A DNA stretch of 64,000 nucleotides from JAJEBT01 sp965214975 (GTDB lineage: Bacteria > Pseudomonadota > Alphaproteobacteria > MPNO01 > UBA830): NCBI GenBank assembly GCA_965214975.1, contig OZ244055.1, positions 3,658,001-3,722,000 on the forward strand, given 5' to 3'. The position numbers and the translations under genes are program-made. Of this stretch, positions 8,621-18,330 are shown in pieces (the first letter of the stretch is position 1; each line of letters begins with the position of its first letter). The notes under the pieces are model-generated. The model made no database searches and had not been told where the DNA came from. It saw only the letters and a list, made by a program, of their open reading frames with translations.

Positions 8621-9214
8621 TCACGCCGCCAGCGCCGCCATGCGCCTGACGTTCAGCGCCAGGCACACCAGGTGCCACTCGCTTCGCACTTTCCCGGCGC
8701 CACGCAGGCTGAACCGCCTGAACCCCAGCGCCTCCTTGATCCAGCCGTTCGGCGCCTCCGACATCCACTTGCGTTCGGCGTACCGGGCCCGGCCCCGCGT
8801 GCCGGCCAGCTTCTCGCCCATGCGACAGGTCGCCGGACGGGTCCGCGGATCGACCGCCGCCCGCGCCTTGCCCTCGCGCCCGAGAGCGACATGGCCGTCG
8901 ATGCCGCGCCGCTCCAGCGTCGCCAGATCCGCCTCGTTGCAGTAGCCCGCGTCGGCGAGCACGACCTCCGGTTCGACCCCGAAGGCGTCGTTCACCTTGT
9001 CCAGCATCGGCACGAGCCGTCCCTGGTCGCTGGCGTTCGCCTCGACCTCGGTGGCGACCGGCCAGCCCATCTCCCGGGCGCGCCCGCCGAGCGCGTACTG
9101 GCGCAACCGGGATTCCTGGTGCGCGCTCACCTGCAACGGCGTCGACTGGCGAACGTGGACAACCGCAAGCCGCTCAAGATGGCTCCGGGTGATCTTCGTC
9201 GGATCGACCGTCAT
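8621..9214 (-). pseudogene. chimeric ORF: serine recombinase start fused to IS1182-like transposase tail
   Basis: One 197-codon frame joins two unrelated parts. Residues 1-52 match the start of serine recombinases (TKITRSHLERLAVVHVRQST, with the catalytic-serine VRQST motif). From residue 53 on it matches the C-terminal half of IS1182/IS5-type DDE transposases: VLADAGYCNEADLATLERRG, then RYAERKWMSEAPNGWIKEAL, then GFRRFSLRGAGKVRSEWHLV. The recombinase lacks the rest of its catalytic core and the transposase lacks its first aspartates, so neither activity is expected. It is a record of one element landing in, or recombining with, another. Confidence 0.8.
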
Positions 9215-9279
9215 GAGCCGTCTCCCGATCCGCCATCCGAACCATCGGTTCGGCCAGCCCCTGCACGACGCGGTCCCGG

Positions 9280-9634
9280 TCCGGAGCCGGAAACGCCAGC
9301 CACCGGTCCCGGCGTTCCTTCCACTCCATCAGCGCGACCGGCGCCAGCTCCCGTTCGGCTTCCACCACGTCCGAGTTCCCTCTCTTCAAGGTCGTCCAGA
9401 AGAGCAAGGAGCGCGAGGAAATCGGACAACTCCCCGACCAGGCGCGGCGCATCCTCGGGACGGGCCCCCGAGACTGGTCCATGTCGGCGGAAGCCAGCGG
9501 CAACTGCCGTCCGGCATCCGGACCTTGAGTGTCCGGCCTCCGTAGCCTCCCTTGCGGCGATCGAGAATCTCGACCACTTCACCGTCGAAGGGGTGCTTGC
9601 AGCGTCGAACGCGAACCGGTTCGGGAGCCTGCAA
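9280..9634 (-). pseudogene. remnant of recombinase-operon accessory genes (DUF5372-like)
   Basis: The first ~50 codons read CKHPFDGEVVEILDRR, then LKVRMPDGSCRWLPPTWTSL, resembling the small DUF5372-type protein that precedes IS-borne serine recombinases. Beyond that the frame is broken: EDAPRLVGELSDFLALLALL continues in a second frame, and ALMEWKERRDRWLAFPAP (the usual middle gene of such operons) in a third. With the recombinase start at 9214 downstream, this preserves the layout accessory-accessory-recombinase, now decayed. Confidence 0.55.
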
Positions 9635-9636
9635 GC

Positions 9637-11204
9637 TAGCAGTTGATGATGTTCGTGGAGGCGTTCCTCGACCCGGAATTCTTCGACGGCGCCATCCACA
9701 AGGCCGCCAACTGGCGCCATCCCGGCAACACGAAGGGCTTCGCCCGCCACAACGGCCGCTACACGGACCCCCACAACAAGCCCAAGCGGCTGCACGTCCG
9801 CGCCCTGCGCCGCGACGCCTGCCGGCGGCTTCGCGCGCCCGGCCCGCTGCCCGCCGAATGGCAGCCCAAGGGCCCTGTCCGCAGGGCGCCGAGCGAGCTC
9901 CGCTCCCTTTTCGAGGAACTCGGCGGAGTCGAGGACTTCCGGCGCAGCCGGGGGCGCAAGCACCGGATCGCGACCGTGCTCGCGACCTACCTCCTTGCGC
10001 GGCTCTCGAACATGCGCGGGCCGGTCGCCGCCGCCGAGTGCGCGGGCACGCTGTCGCAGCGGGAGCTGAAAGCGCCCGGCGCCTGGAAAGACCCGAAGAC
10101 CGGCCGCTTCGTGCCGGTCCCGGAGCCGGCCCTGCACCGCGTCGTCGCCTCCGTCGACCCCGAGCAGTTCGAGGCGGCGCTGCAGCGCTTCGCGACCGCG
10201 CGGCTGAACCTCGGCCGCGCGATCGCGGTCGACGGCAAGCGCATCCGCGGCGCGAACCGCAACGGCGCCGGCCACCACGAGACCGCGATCCTGGTCGACC
10301 ACGCGACCCGCGCGCCGCTCGCGAGCCTCGCCTTCAACGAGGAGGGCGGCGAGGTCGCCGCCGTGCACGCGCCGCTGGAGCGGGTTCCCGTCGACGGCCG
10401 CGTGATCACCCTCGACGCGCTCCACACAACCCGCAAAACCGCCCGGCTCATCAAGGACACCCACGGCGCCGACTATCTCATGACGGTCAAGGGAAACGCT
10501 CCCGAGACCCGCGAGATCCTCGCCTCCATCGACCGGGAAGAGGACGGGAGCGGCCACTTCGCGGAAGACATCGACAAGGCCCACGGACGCATCGAGCGAC
10601 GCCGCATCACGACCCTGACCCCGCACCCGCGCCTGATCAACCACCCCCATGTCGACCGGATCTTCCGGGTCACCCGCGAGCGCACCGACGCACGCCGCAA
10701 CGGCACCGGAGAGACCGCCGTCGAGCACGCCTGCGGCATCACCTCGGTGTCGGCGGAGCGCGCCTCCCCGCAGCAGCTCCTCGCCTGGAACCGCGGACAC
10801 TGGGCGGTCGAGGCCCACCACCACGTCCGGGACACGGTCTTCGGCGAGGACGCGTGCCTCGCGCGGACCGGCTTCGCGCCCGGGAACAACGCGATCGCCG
10901 CCAACCTCGCGCTCGCGGTCATCATCCACAGGACCGGCTCCGACGGCATCGCCTCGGCGACCCGGCGCTTCGCGCTCCGGCGCAGGGACGCCTTCGCCGC
11001 GATCCTGTCCCCCTGAACGCCGCGGCGCGCCGCCGCCACGCCGCCGGTCCGCCGGCACCGGCATCCGGCGCCTCCGGACCCGAATCCCGCCCCGAACGAA
11101 GGCCGCGAACCCGCGAAACGGACCGTCGCGCGCCAGCCGCAACGCCCGGACGCGGCCCGGACCGACCGGAATCGGCCGCAATCGGGAAGCGTGGGACACT
11201 CCTG
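9637..11204 (+). mobile_element. ISAs1-family element, left end missing
   Basis: The right end is seen as the complement of CAGGAGTGTCCCACGCTTCC, finishing at 11204 inside the primase gene read on the other strand. No matching left end or target duplication is found; the element breaks off near 9637 against the recombinase remnant. It interrupts the 3' end of the primase gene. Confidence 0.7.
9643..11016 (+). CDS. ISAs1-family transposase with truncated DruA-like (DUF4338) N-terminus
   Basis: A 457-residue DDE transposase. Residues ~95-457 carry the ISAs1 hallmarks: AVDGKRIRGA (first aspartate), VITLDALHTTRKTARLI (second aspartate), ADYLMTVKGN, and RGHWAVEAHHHVRDTVFGED (the glutamate). Residues 4-62 (FVEAFLDPEFFDGAIHKAAN, then W-RHPGNTKG) match the C-terminal part of DUF4338, the domain of the Druantia protein DruA, which also occurs at the front of some transposases. 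The expected N-terminal half of that domain is absent and a stop (TAG in GCTAGCAG) lies just upstream. The start is therefore uncertain (TTG 9643 or ATG 9646/9649). The DDE core looks intact. Confidence 0.82.
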   Translation: MMMFVEAFLDPEFFDGAIHKAANWRHPGNTKGFARHNGRYTDPHNKPKRLHVRALRRDACRRLRAPGPLPAEWQPKGPVRRAPSELRSLFEELGGVEDFRRSRGRKHRIATVLATYLLARLSNMRGPVAAAECAGTLSQRELKAPGAWKDPKTGRFVPVPEPALHRVVASVDPEQFEAALQRFATARLNLGRAIAVDGKRIRGANRNGAGHHETAILVDHATRAPLASLAFNEEGGEVAAVHAPLERVPVDGRVITLDALHTTRKTARLIKDTHGADYLMTVKGNAPETREILASIDREEDGSGHFAEDIDKAHGRIERRRITTLTPHPRLINHPHVDRIFRVTRERTDARRNGTGETAVEHACGITSVSAERASPQQLLAWNRGHWAVEAHHHVRDTVFGEDACLARTGFAPGNNAIAANLALAVIIHRTGSDGIASATRRFALRRRDAFAAILSP

Positions 11205-13367
11205 CAGGTCTCCGTTGCGGTACTTGACGCCGGCGAAAAGATCCTTCACGCTGATCGCGTGCCGTGGAAGAGCCGGTGTCGATGCCAAGGTTTGCCCTTG
11301 TTCGCGCCTTACGTGCCGCCACGGCACACTCTCTCCGACGGAGCAGTGGTCGTAGAAGCGCCGCCCGTCCTCGTATTCGCGGACGGTGAGACGGATCCGG
11401 CGCAGTTCGCCGTCCAGCACCGTCGCGCCCAGGAAATGGTGAAACGCCCGGACGCCCTTGTTCCTCCGGGTTTTCTTGAACGGCAGCTCGGTCTCGTACC
11501 GTATCGCGCTCTCGAGGAGCGCCGGAAGCGCCCGCAAGACTTCGAGATCCTCGTGGCTCTCCTTGCGGACGGACTTGCCGATTCCGGAGTCCCCGACCTC
11601 GATGTGCCAGTCCATGTCGCCGTTCTTGTACTCGCCCCGGATGTTCCCATTCGCCCAGCCCCTGGCCTCCTTCCGCGCTTTCCTGATCGGCAGGCCGCCC
11701 CACGTCGACTCGATGGCAGCGACCCGGACCGGCGGCTTTCCCGTCACGTCGGGGTGGGGCGCATGGACGAGAAACTCGCCCCTCTCGATCGCCCCGAAAA
11801 CATCCTCGACCCGCGACCAGCGATAGTCGCGGCACCAGTCCCGGATGCGATTGAGCACGCGCAAGACGGCCTCGAAGACCTTCCTCGGCTTGTCGGGCGG
11901 ATCGAGCTTCTTGTCATGCCAGAGCCGGTAGGCTTCCGCGACGGCCTCCTCGGTCCGCCGCTCCTCGGGGAGCTCGGCGTACCGGTCTCCGACGAGATGC
12001 ATCCAGTCCCGCCGCGCCCGGCTCTCGAGGATCTCCCAGGGCCGCCCCTTGAGACCGCCGAGAGCGCGCAGGGCGTGAACGGTTTCGTGCCGCAGCGCCC
12101 CCCGCATGGTCTCGCGGTCCGCCAGCGCGATCTCGATCACGCCGGCGAGATACCGCCCCCTCACATGGTCGGGCAGGCCGTCCGTGATCCGGACGCTCGC
12201 CCCGACCACCCCGAGCCCCGCCAGTTCCTTGGCCAGGACGTTCTGGACGAACTCCACAAGAAGCCCCGCCTGGCCGAGCTGCTCGTGGTTTTCGTCGGTG
12301 ACTGTCTCCCGCATTCCCTCCACGTCCGGGCCGAGCGCGTCCGCCAGACGGCGTCGCAACACGTCCGCGCCGCGGGCGAGCAGGATGTCGTTGGCGTCCT
12401 TTCCCTCCCCGCCGTCCGGCGCGATGCAGACGAGACGGATGTCCGAATCCCGCCACCGCGTCTCCAGCGCCTGCCAGCTGCGCGCCCCCGCCTCGTCGAG
12501 ATCCCGGAACAGCACGAGATCCCGCACCGTGTCCGGCATGTCCACCGCGGCGATCCGGTCCGCGCTGGCGCTCGCCACCACGGCAACCCGCGTCCGCCCG
12601 CTCCCGGACAGTTGGCCGTAGATCGCCAGGGCGTCCTCGATGCCCTCGCAGATCACCACCCGCGCCGGCGCCTTGGCCCCGAACCAGACGCCACCCTTCG
12701 CCGGCGCTCCGAAGTTCCGTTTCCGCCCCGCGAATTCCGCCGGCCCGCCGGCCTCCGTGATGAAGATCCGGTGCACCGCCTCGATCCGGCCGTCGGGGGT
12801 GCGGATCGGCGCCAGGATCGCGGGCGAGGTCACGAGGGCGTCGCCGACCCTGACCCGCGCCCGGGGGTGGTGGAGAAGGGTTTCGGCGGCCAGCTCCGGC
12901 GACAGCCCCCTGCCGGCGAGATGCCGCCCCGCGGCGTTGTCGGGGCGGACCGGCGACGCGCTGGCGAGGAAACGCCCGATGCGCTCCGGATCGGCGGCCC
13001 GGGTGCCCCGCGTCGCCGCGGCCCGCTCGGCCGGCGCCGGCTCGGGGATGTCGTACCGCCCCCCGAGAAACGCCCGCGCCTCCCTGAGCGCGGGACCGAG
13101 CGACGCGTGGTTCCCGTTGAGCCGGATCAGGTCCAGGAGATCGCCGTGGTCACCTGTCGCCGTGTCCCGCCACCGCCCGGCCCGCGGCCCCGAGAGATGC
13201 ACGTAGAGCGACTGGCCCGCCGCGCCGGTGATGTCGCCCGCCTGCCAGTAGGCCCCGGCCTGGATGCCGCCCCGCAGATAGTAGCGGCACACGTCGGCCG
13301 CCCGCGCCGCAAGGGCCGCGGCGATCTCGCGGGGATGGGGAAGATCCTCTCGTCGTGGCACGACCAT
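11205..13367 (-). pseudogene. Toprim/zincin polyvalent primase-like protein, 3' end cut by ISAs1
   Basis: About 721 genuine codons remain. Domains in order: a DUF7146-type N-terminal domain (1-~225); a Toprim nucleotidyl-transfer domain with the glutamate in VVICEGIEDAL (~237-247) and LFRDLDEAG (~286-294); a zincin-like segment with HETVH (427-431) and a later EEAVAEAY; and an LPD3-like domain (~545-680). This mix is typical of large polyvalent proteins of phages, plasmids and conjugative elements, thought to act on the DNA as it enters a recipient. At 11204/11205 the frame runs into the antisense of the ISAs1 element, so the natural C-terminus is lost. ATG 13367 has AGGAGG upstream. It could still make a nearly complete protein. 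Confidence 0.82.
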
Positions 13368-13703
13368 GGAACCGCCCTCCTGGACGGCCCGGCAACTGCT
13401 CTCGGGGATGGCCGTGTCCGAATCAGTCTGTGGTTCCAGACCCGAGGGGCGCCCCCGTGGGGGAACTCCGTGCCTCGGGCCCGACCGCGTGCGAAACCCG
13501 ATCGTACCTCACCGCCGCCGCCGACGCCAGCGGCTTCCGGTCGCGCCTAACGCGCCGCCCGGCCCGGCGTTCGCATCCGTTGCGGATGTTGGACGACCAT
13601 CGTGACCCGGAGCCCGCCGCGGCGGTGCGGTTGATCCGTCCACCGGACGTGACGGGGCCCGAGGGAAGCTGCGATGCCCGACCTGCGCCGGCGGCCTGCG
13701 GCG
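13368..13703. repeat. upstream region of the primase copy and downstream repeat of family gene B
   Basis: Bases 13368-13530 are nearly identical to 6934-7090, upstream of the primase fragment, so the duplication includes the 5' flank. Bases ~13560-13680 are one copy of a ~110-bp block also found at ~17340-17445 and ~18592-18700, each just downstream of a family gene stop. No gene is seen. Confidence 0.65.
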
Positions 13704-13870
13704 TCAGCCCCTGTACTGACCGAAAATGGGGTCGTCCTGTTCCCAGGCGGGGCCGGCATCCTCCCCGGCCTTCCGTCGCCTCTCCACTTCCGCCCTCGTG
13801 GGAAAGAGCTTGCGGATCTTCACGAAATGCGGGTCGCGGACGCGGTCGAGCTCCCGCTTCGCCCTCCAGA
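13704..13870 (-). pseudogene. family gene B, 3' part (split by insertion sequence)
   Basis: The last ~55 codons of a copy of the A-E family (HFVKIRKLFPTRAEVERRR, ending FGQYRG) up to the CCAGA target duplicate at 13866-13870. Its 5' part continues at 15880 on the other side of the insertion sequence. Confidence 0.85.
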
Positions 13871-15879
13871 CTCGTCTTCTACAGTGGTTTCAGGAAATGT
13901 CCGCTGATTCCGCCGGTTGCATGACACGCCGAAGGGCTTGGCACCACACTCGGCGCCATGACCCGTTGCGGGGTGTTCCGAGGCGCTTCAGGCGCCGGTC
14001 GTCGCGGCCTCCTCCTTCTCCGCGGCGATCCGTCGCACGGTTCCGGGCAAGCGCACGCCGACGCACCGTGCGATCCGGCCGGCGACGCCGACCGTCCTGC
14101 TGCGAACCGCGAAGCTTTTGCCCTGGTGCTCGATGCGGGTTTCCGTCAACGCCTCGAGATCCCGCAGCACGTCCGCCCACTCGGCCGCGATGCCGGCGTC
14201 TTCCATGCGGCGCTGAAGATCCTTCTGCAGCACCAGGGCGAGGAACGAGCAGAAGACATGGCCGCAGATCGTGGCGTCGGTCCTGTGGAAGACCGGGCGG
14301 GTCTCGAGCAGGCTCTTGGCGGTCCGGAACACCTGCTCCACCATCCACAGCTGCTTGTATCTCAGGGCGATGTCCACGGCTGTCAGGGAGGTGTTGGTTC
14401 TCAGCACCCAGATGCCGTCGAAGCGTTTCTCGTCGCGCGCCTTGTCGCGATCGATCGTGACCGAACCCCTCTCGATCCTCAGGTAGCGCCTGAAGCCCCT
14501 GTTGGAGACGAGGCTCCCGGGGCCCTTCCCGTTCAGCCTGCTCTCCAGACTGGCCAGGATCCGGTCGCGCGTCGCGGCGTCCTTGCGCGCCTCGGCCGGA
14601 TTGCGGCACACGACGTAGCGACGCGCCCCGTCTCCGCCCGGCGGAACCGTGACGTCCTTGACCTCCAGCTCCATCGGGTCCGGGCGCTGGCGGACAACCT
14701 CGACGGTCTCGAACGGCGCGCTGTCGGCGAGAACCGTGTCCCGGATCTCCTTCGTCCGACGCGGGCGGGCGCCGAGGATGTACTGCCAGCCCCGCGCCTC
14801 GACCGCGGCGATCATGTCCCCGGAGATCATCCCGGCGTCGGCCACAAGGCACACCGAGCGGACCCCGAAGCGCTTCTGCAGGCGGGCCGCCACCAGGTCC
14901 AGCGTCGTCACGTCGGCGGTGTTGCCGGGCCACATCTCGCTGCACACCGGCATCCCGTCGCCGTCGAGCACCATCCCCGGAACCATCTGCCTGCAGTCGC
15001 CGCGACGGTCCTTGCTCTTGCCGTGCCGGCCCAGGCTCTCGCCGCCCTCGCCGGTGAAGTGCAGCGACGTGGTGTCGAAGAACACGAGATCGAGATCGGT
15101 GAACAGGTCGCGCCGCCGGTGGAACAGGGTCTCCTCGATCCGGTCCTTGACGCGCCGCTCGAAGCGCTCGCCGGCCTCGCCGTCGCCAAGCGTCTCGCCG
15201 AGCCAGCCCATCGCTCTGTAGAGCTGGTGCAGTTCCAGCGCCTCCGCGCCTTCGATCTTCCGGCCCCGCCGCCACTTCAGGGCGCTGCGGTCCGAGCCGG
15301 AGACCATGAGGCGGTGCAGGACGGTGAAGAACACGGCGCGCTCGACGTCGAAGCCGAAGTTCCGTCCCGCAAGCAGGGAGCGCACCGCCCCGCGGCATCC
15401 GCTCTCGCGCCACAGGCGCTCGAAGACCAGGGAGGGGCCGATGACCACGACTTCCGCGTCCGGCCCGTTCCCCGCGTCGTGCTCGGACAGGACGACGAGG
15501 GACTCGGCGAAGCGGGCGGCGGAGGCCGCCAGCCTGTCGACGGCTCCGGAAGGGGCGAGCCTGTCGAGCCTTCCGATGGTGGCGATGACGGTCTGCCGGA
15601 CCTTTTTGCCCTCGCGGCGGTTCTCGACGATCTGGAGGTACTTGTACTTGCCGGCGGGCTTGAGGCGAAAGAACATGGCGGACTCCCCGTGTGCACCACG
15701 CCATGATACGGGCGCACGGGAAAAGATCAACGCCTGAAGTCGTTCCGGAATCCGAATCACCAGATTTATTGCACTACATTTTCCCGGAGCTCCGGCGCTC
15801 GCCGGAACCAACCCTTTTGTTTCGCTGACTCTTTCCCGGAGCGGTTCTCGAATATCCCGGCCGGACTGTAGAAGACGAG
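13871..15879 (-). mobile_element. complete IS1634-family insertion sequence inside family gene B
   Basis: 2009 bp bounded by perfect 15-bp inverted repeats, CTCGTCTTCTACAGT at the left and its complement at the right, with a 5-bp target duplication CCAGA (13866-13870 and 15880-15884). Intact copies C and D read through this point as CTCCAGACGGCC or CCCCAGACGGCC, confirming the insertion site. It carries one transposase gene on the - strand. The perfect ends, clean duplication and open transposase indicate a recent, probably still active insertion. Confidence 0.93.
13988..15676 (-). CDS. IS1634-family DDE transposase
   Basis: A 562-residue transposase of the IS1634 (IS4-superfamily) group, full length for the family. 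Motifs include LDLVFFDTTSLHFTGEGG (first aspartate), SVCLVADAGMISGDMIAAVE (second aspartate) and the YKQLWMVEQVFRTAKSLLE region with the catalytic glutamate (Y-x6-E type). The C-terminal GHVFCSFLALVL segment is also typical. ATG 15676 was taken because the protein starts MFFRLKPAGKYKYLQIVENR, the usual start, inside the IS ends; the open frame upstream of it belongs to the interrupted gene. Confidence 0.93.
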   Translation of the reverse strand: MFFRLKPAGKYKYLQIVENRREGKKVRQTVIATIGRLDRLAPSGAVDRLAASAARFAESLVVLSEHDAGNGPDAEVVVIGPSLVFERLWRESGCRGAVRSLLAGRNFGFDVERAVFFTVLHRLMVSGSDRSALKWRRGRKIEGAEALELHQLYRAMGWLGETLGDGEAGERFERRVKDRIEETLFHRRRDLFTDLDLVFFDTTSLHFTGEGGESLGRHGKSKDRRGDCRQMVPGMVLDGDGMPVCSEMWPGNTADVTTLDLVAARLQKRFGVRSVCLVADAGMISGDMIAAVEARGWQYILGARPRRTKEIRDTVLADSAPFETVEVVRQRPDPMELEVKDVTVPPGGDGARRYVVCRNPAEARKDAATRDRILASLESRLNGKGPGSLVSNRGFRRYLRIERGSVTIDRDKARDEKRFDGIWVLRTNTSLTAVDIALRYKQLWMVEQVFRTAKSLLETRPVFHRTDATICGHVFCSFLALVLQKDLQRRMEDAGIAAEWADVLRDLEALTETRIEHQGKSFAVRSRTVGVAGRIARCVGVRLPGTVRRIAAEKEEAATTGA

Positions 15880-16392
15880 CCAGACGGCCGCGGGATCCCA
15901 GACGATCGCGCAGCTGAAGTCGCCGTGGATTGTGCCGCGCCCGCTCGGCGTCTCCCACTTGCGCTTGTACTCCCGCCGGTTCGAGGGAAACCACAGGGTG
16001 CGATAGCGCCAGACAAGAGTGCACACGTCCACGGCCAGCGGCTCCGCGCCGAGCGCGCTCACGACCTCGCGCTCGGCCGCCTCCTCGCCACGGCGAATCT
16101 CCACGGCGACCATCTCCATGGAGAAGGGCACGCAGCCGATCAGGCCGCCGTTCCCGTAATGCCCGACGACCATGTCGGTTTTGGTGGGCGTGCCCATGCA
16201 GTTCTCGTAGAGCGGCATCCCCAACGGCGAGAGGGGGATCAGGCGCGCGCGCGCCTCCGCCAGAAGCCGGAGACACTCCGTCGGGCCCGGACACGTCCCG
16301 GCGTCCACGCCCCCGCGGCCGGCGCCCGCCGCCGCCCTCTCGGCCGGGACACCGCCCGCGGATCCCCCCGCCGCACCCTCATGCATCGTCAT
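15880..16392 (-). pseudogene. family gene B, 5' part (split by insertion sequence)
   Basis: Encodes about 170 residues of the A-E family from MTMHEGAAGGSAGG through IHGDFSCAIVWDPAAVW, then runs into the insertion sequence. The start codon is only 25 bases from the stop of gene C, so B was probably co-transcribed with C instead of having its own promoter block. Without its last third (the KIRKLFPTR region) it is likely non-functional. Confidence 0.85.
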
Positions 16393-16417
16393 GGCGCCCA
16401 CCTCCCCGCTTGCGGCG

Positions 16418-17101
16418 TCAGCCCCTCGCCTGACCGAAAACGGGGGGAGGATCCTGTTCCCAGGCGGGGCCGGGATCCTCCCCGGCCTGCCGCCGCCTTT
16501 CCGTTTCCGCCCTCGTGGGAAAGAGCTTGCGGATCTTCACGAAATGCGGGTCGGGGGTGCGGTCGAGCTCCCGCTTCGCCCCCCAGACGGCCGCGGGATC
16601 CCAGACGATCGCGCAGCTGAAGTCGCCGTGGATCTCGCCGCTTCCGCCCGGCGTCTTCCACTCGCGGTTGTACTCCCGCCGGTTCGAGGGAAACCACAGG
16701 GTGCGCCAGTCCCTGAACAGGGTGGACTCGTCCACGGCTAGAGGCTCCGCGCCGAGCGCGCTCGCGACCTCCCGCTCGGCCGCTTCCCCGCCGTAACGGA
16801 TCTCCACGGCGACCATCTCCATGGAGAACGGCACGCAGCCGATCAGGCCGCCGTTCCCGTGATGCTCGACGACCATGTCGGTTTTCGTGGGCACGCCCAT
16901 CCAGTTCTCGTACATCGCCATCCCCAGCGGCGAGAGGGGAATCAGGCGCGCGCGCGCCTCCGCCAGAAGCCGGATGCACTCCGCCGGGCCCGGACACGCC
17001 CCGGCGCCATCGCCTCCACCCCGGCGGCCGGCGGCCGCAACCGCTTCCTCGATCAGGGCATCGCCCGCGGCTTCCCCCGCAGCGTCTTCATGCATCGTCA
17101 T
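16418..17101 (-). CDS. unrecognised repeat-family protein C
   Basis: A 227-residue intact member of the A-E family. It keeps all shared signatures: ACPGPAECIRLLAEARARL, PTKTDMVVEHHGNGG, GCVPFSMEMVAVEIRYGGEA, LWFPSNRREYNREWKTP, GDFSCAIVWDPAAVW and HFVKIRKLFPTRAETERRR. It differs from A mainly in the Ala/Glu-rich N-terminus and in charged surface positions. The ATG at 17101 follows GGGGAGG. The promoter-like block lies at 17253-17290. Product unknown; in tandem with B and D. Confidence 0.75.
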   Translation of the reverse strand: MTMHEDAAGEAAGDALIEEAVAAAGRRGGGDGAGACPGPAECIRLLAEARARLIPLSPLGMAMYENWMGVPTKTDMVVEHHGNGGLIGCVPFSMEMVAVEIRYGGEAAEREVASALGAEPLAVDESTLFRDWRTLWFPSNRREYNREWKTPGGSGEIHGDFSCAIVWDPAAVWGAKRELDRTPDPHFVKIRKLFPTRAETERRRQAGEDPGPAWEQDPPPVFGQARG

Positions 17102-17252
17102 GGCGTCCACCTCCCCGCCCGCCCGCGGCCCCCGGTCCGCCGCCGGGATCCCGCATTCCTCTCCGTTGCGGCCGCTCAGCCAGCCCACAGTCGCGCCGGA
17201 GCCAGTGCCGCATTCACACCTGACGCCGCAGCGTCGGATCCGACCGCACGCT

Positions 17253-17290
17253 GATTCCGAATCTACATTACGTCGCCGAAGTCCGCCAGC
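17253..17290 (-). promoter_or_regulatory. conserved promoter/operator-like block, copy C
   Basis: Same arrangement as at 8178: TAGATT -10-like hexamer overlapping the GATTCGGAATC palindrome, 152 bases upstream of gene C. Confidence 0.45.
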
Positions 17291-17339
17291 GGACCCGCAC
17301 CGGCGGACGCCTTCGAGGCGGCACCCTGCCGTCGCCCGG

Positions 17340-17445
17340 CTCGGCGTTCGCGTCCGTTCGCGGATGCTCGACGATCATCGTGACCCGGAGCCCGCCGCGA
17401 CGGTGCGGTCCTCCGTCCACCGGACGTGACGGGGCCTCAGGGAAG
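17340..17445. repeat. ~110-bp block downstream of family genes, copy 2
   Basis: Contains GACGATCATCGTGACCCGGA and CGTCCACCGGACGTGACGGG (with the small palindrome CGTCC-ACC-GGACG). It is shared with 13560-13680 and 18592-18700. It lies between the stop of gene D and the promoter block of gene C and may serve as a transcript end; no T-run. Confidence 0.6.
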
Positions 17446-17498
17446 CCCCGCCGCCCGACAGGCGCCGACGGCCCGAGGCGTCACCTTAATCCGAGGCG

Positions 17499-18179
17499 TC
17501 AGCCCCACACCTGACCGAAAACGGGGTGGTCCTGTTCCCAGGCGGGGCCGGGATCTTCCCCGGCCTTCCGCCGCCTCTCCGCCTCCGCCCTCGTGGGAAA
17601 GAGCTTGCGGATCTTCACGAAATGCGGGTCGGGGGTGCGGTCGAGCTCCAGCTTCGCCCTCCAGACGGCCGCGGGATCCCAGACGATCGCGCAGCTGAAG
17701 TCGCCGTGGATTGCGCCGTGTCCGCTCGGCGTCCTCCACTTGCGCTTGTACTCCCGCCGGTTCGAGGGAAACCACAGGGTGTGATAGCACCAGATAAGAG
17801 TGCACACGTCCACGGCCAGCGGCTCCGCGCCGAGCGCGTTCGTGACCTCGTGCGCGGCCGCCTCCTCGCCCCAATGGATCTCCACGGCGACCATCTCCAT
17901 GGAGAACGGCACGCAGCCGACCAGGCCGCCGTTCCCGTGATGCTCGACGACCATGTCGGTTTTCGTGGGCGTGCCCATGCAGTTCTCGTAGAGCGGCATC
18001 CCCAGCGGCGTGAGGGGGATCAGGCGCGCATCCGCCTCCGCCAGAAGCCGGAGACACTCCGCCGGGCCCGGACACGCCCCGGCGTCCTCGCCGCCGCCCC
18101 GGCGGCCGGCGGCGCCCGCCGCCTCCTCGGTCAGGGCATCGCCCGCGGCTTCCCCCGCGGCGTCTTCATGCATCGTCAT
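17499..18179 (-). CDS. unrecognised repeat-family protein D
   Basis: A 226-residue intact member of the A-E family, starting directly with MTMHEDAAGEAAGDALTEEA. The core signatures are present, with the distinctive variant GAEPLAVDVCTLIWCYHTLW where A has KSMLYRDWRSLW; B shares this variant (VCTLVWRYRTLW). B and D therefore form one subgroup and A, C and E another. The ATG has GGAGGCG upstream. No known domain, no signal peptide, no membrane segment. Confidence 0.75.
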   Translation of the reverse strand: MTMHEDAAGEAAGDALTEEAAGAAGRRGGGEDAGACPGPAECLRLLAEADARLIPLTPLGMPLYENCMGTPTKTDMVVEHHGNGGLVGCVPFSMEMVAVEIHWGEEAAAHEVTNALGAEPLAVDVCTLIWCYHTLWFPSNRREYKRKWRTPSGHGAIHGDFSCAIVWDPAAVWRAKLELDRTPDPHFVKIRKLFPTRAEAERRRKAGEDPGPAWEQDHPVFGQVWG

Positions 18180-18330
18180 GGCGTCCGCCTCCCCGCCGGC
18201 CCGCGGCCCGCGGTCCGCCGCCGGGATCCCGCGTTCCTCTCCGTTGCGGCCGCTCAGCCAGCCCGCAGTCGCGCCGGAGCCAGTGCCGCATTCACACCCG
18301 AGGCCGCAGCGTCGGATCCGACCGCACGCT

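Noticed and set aside
9552..13550. 1332-codon + strand open frame
   Set aside because: Arg/Pro-rich product, antisense to the primase and in another frame of the ISAs1 transposase; an artefact of very high GC content.
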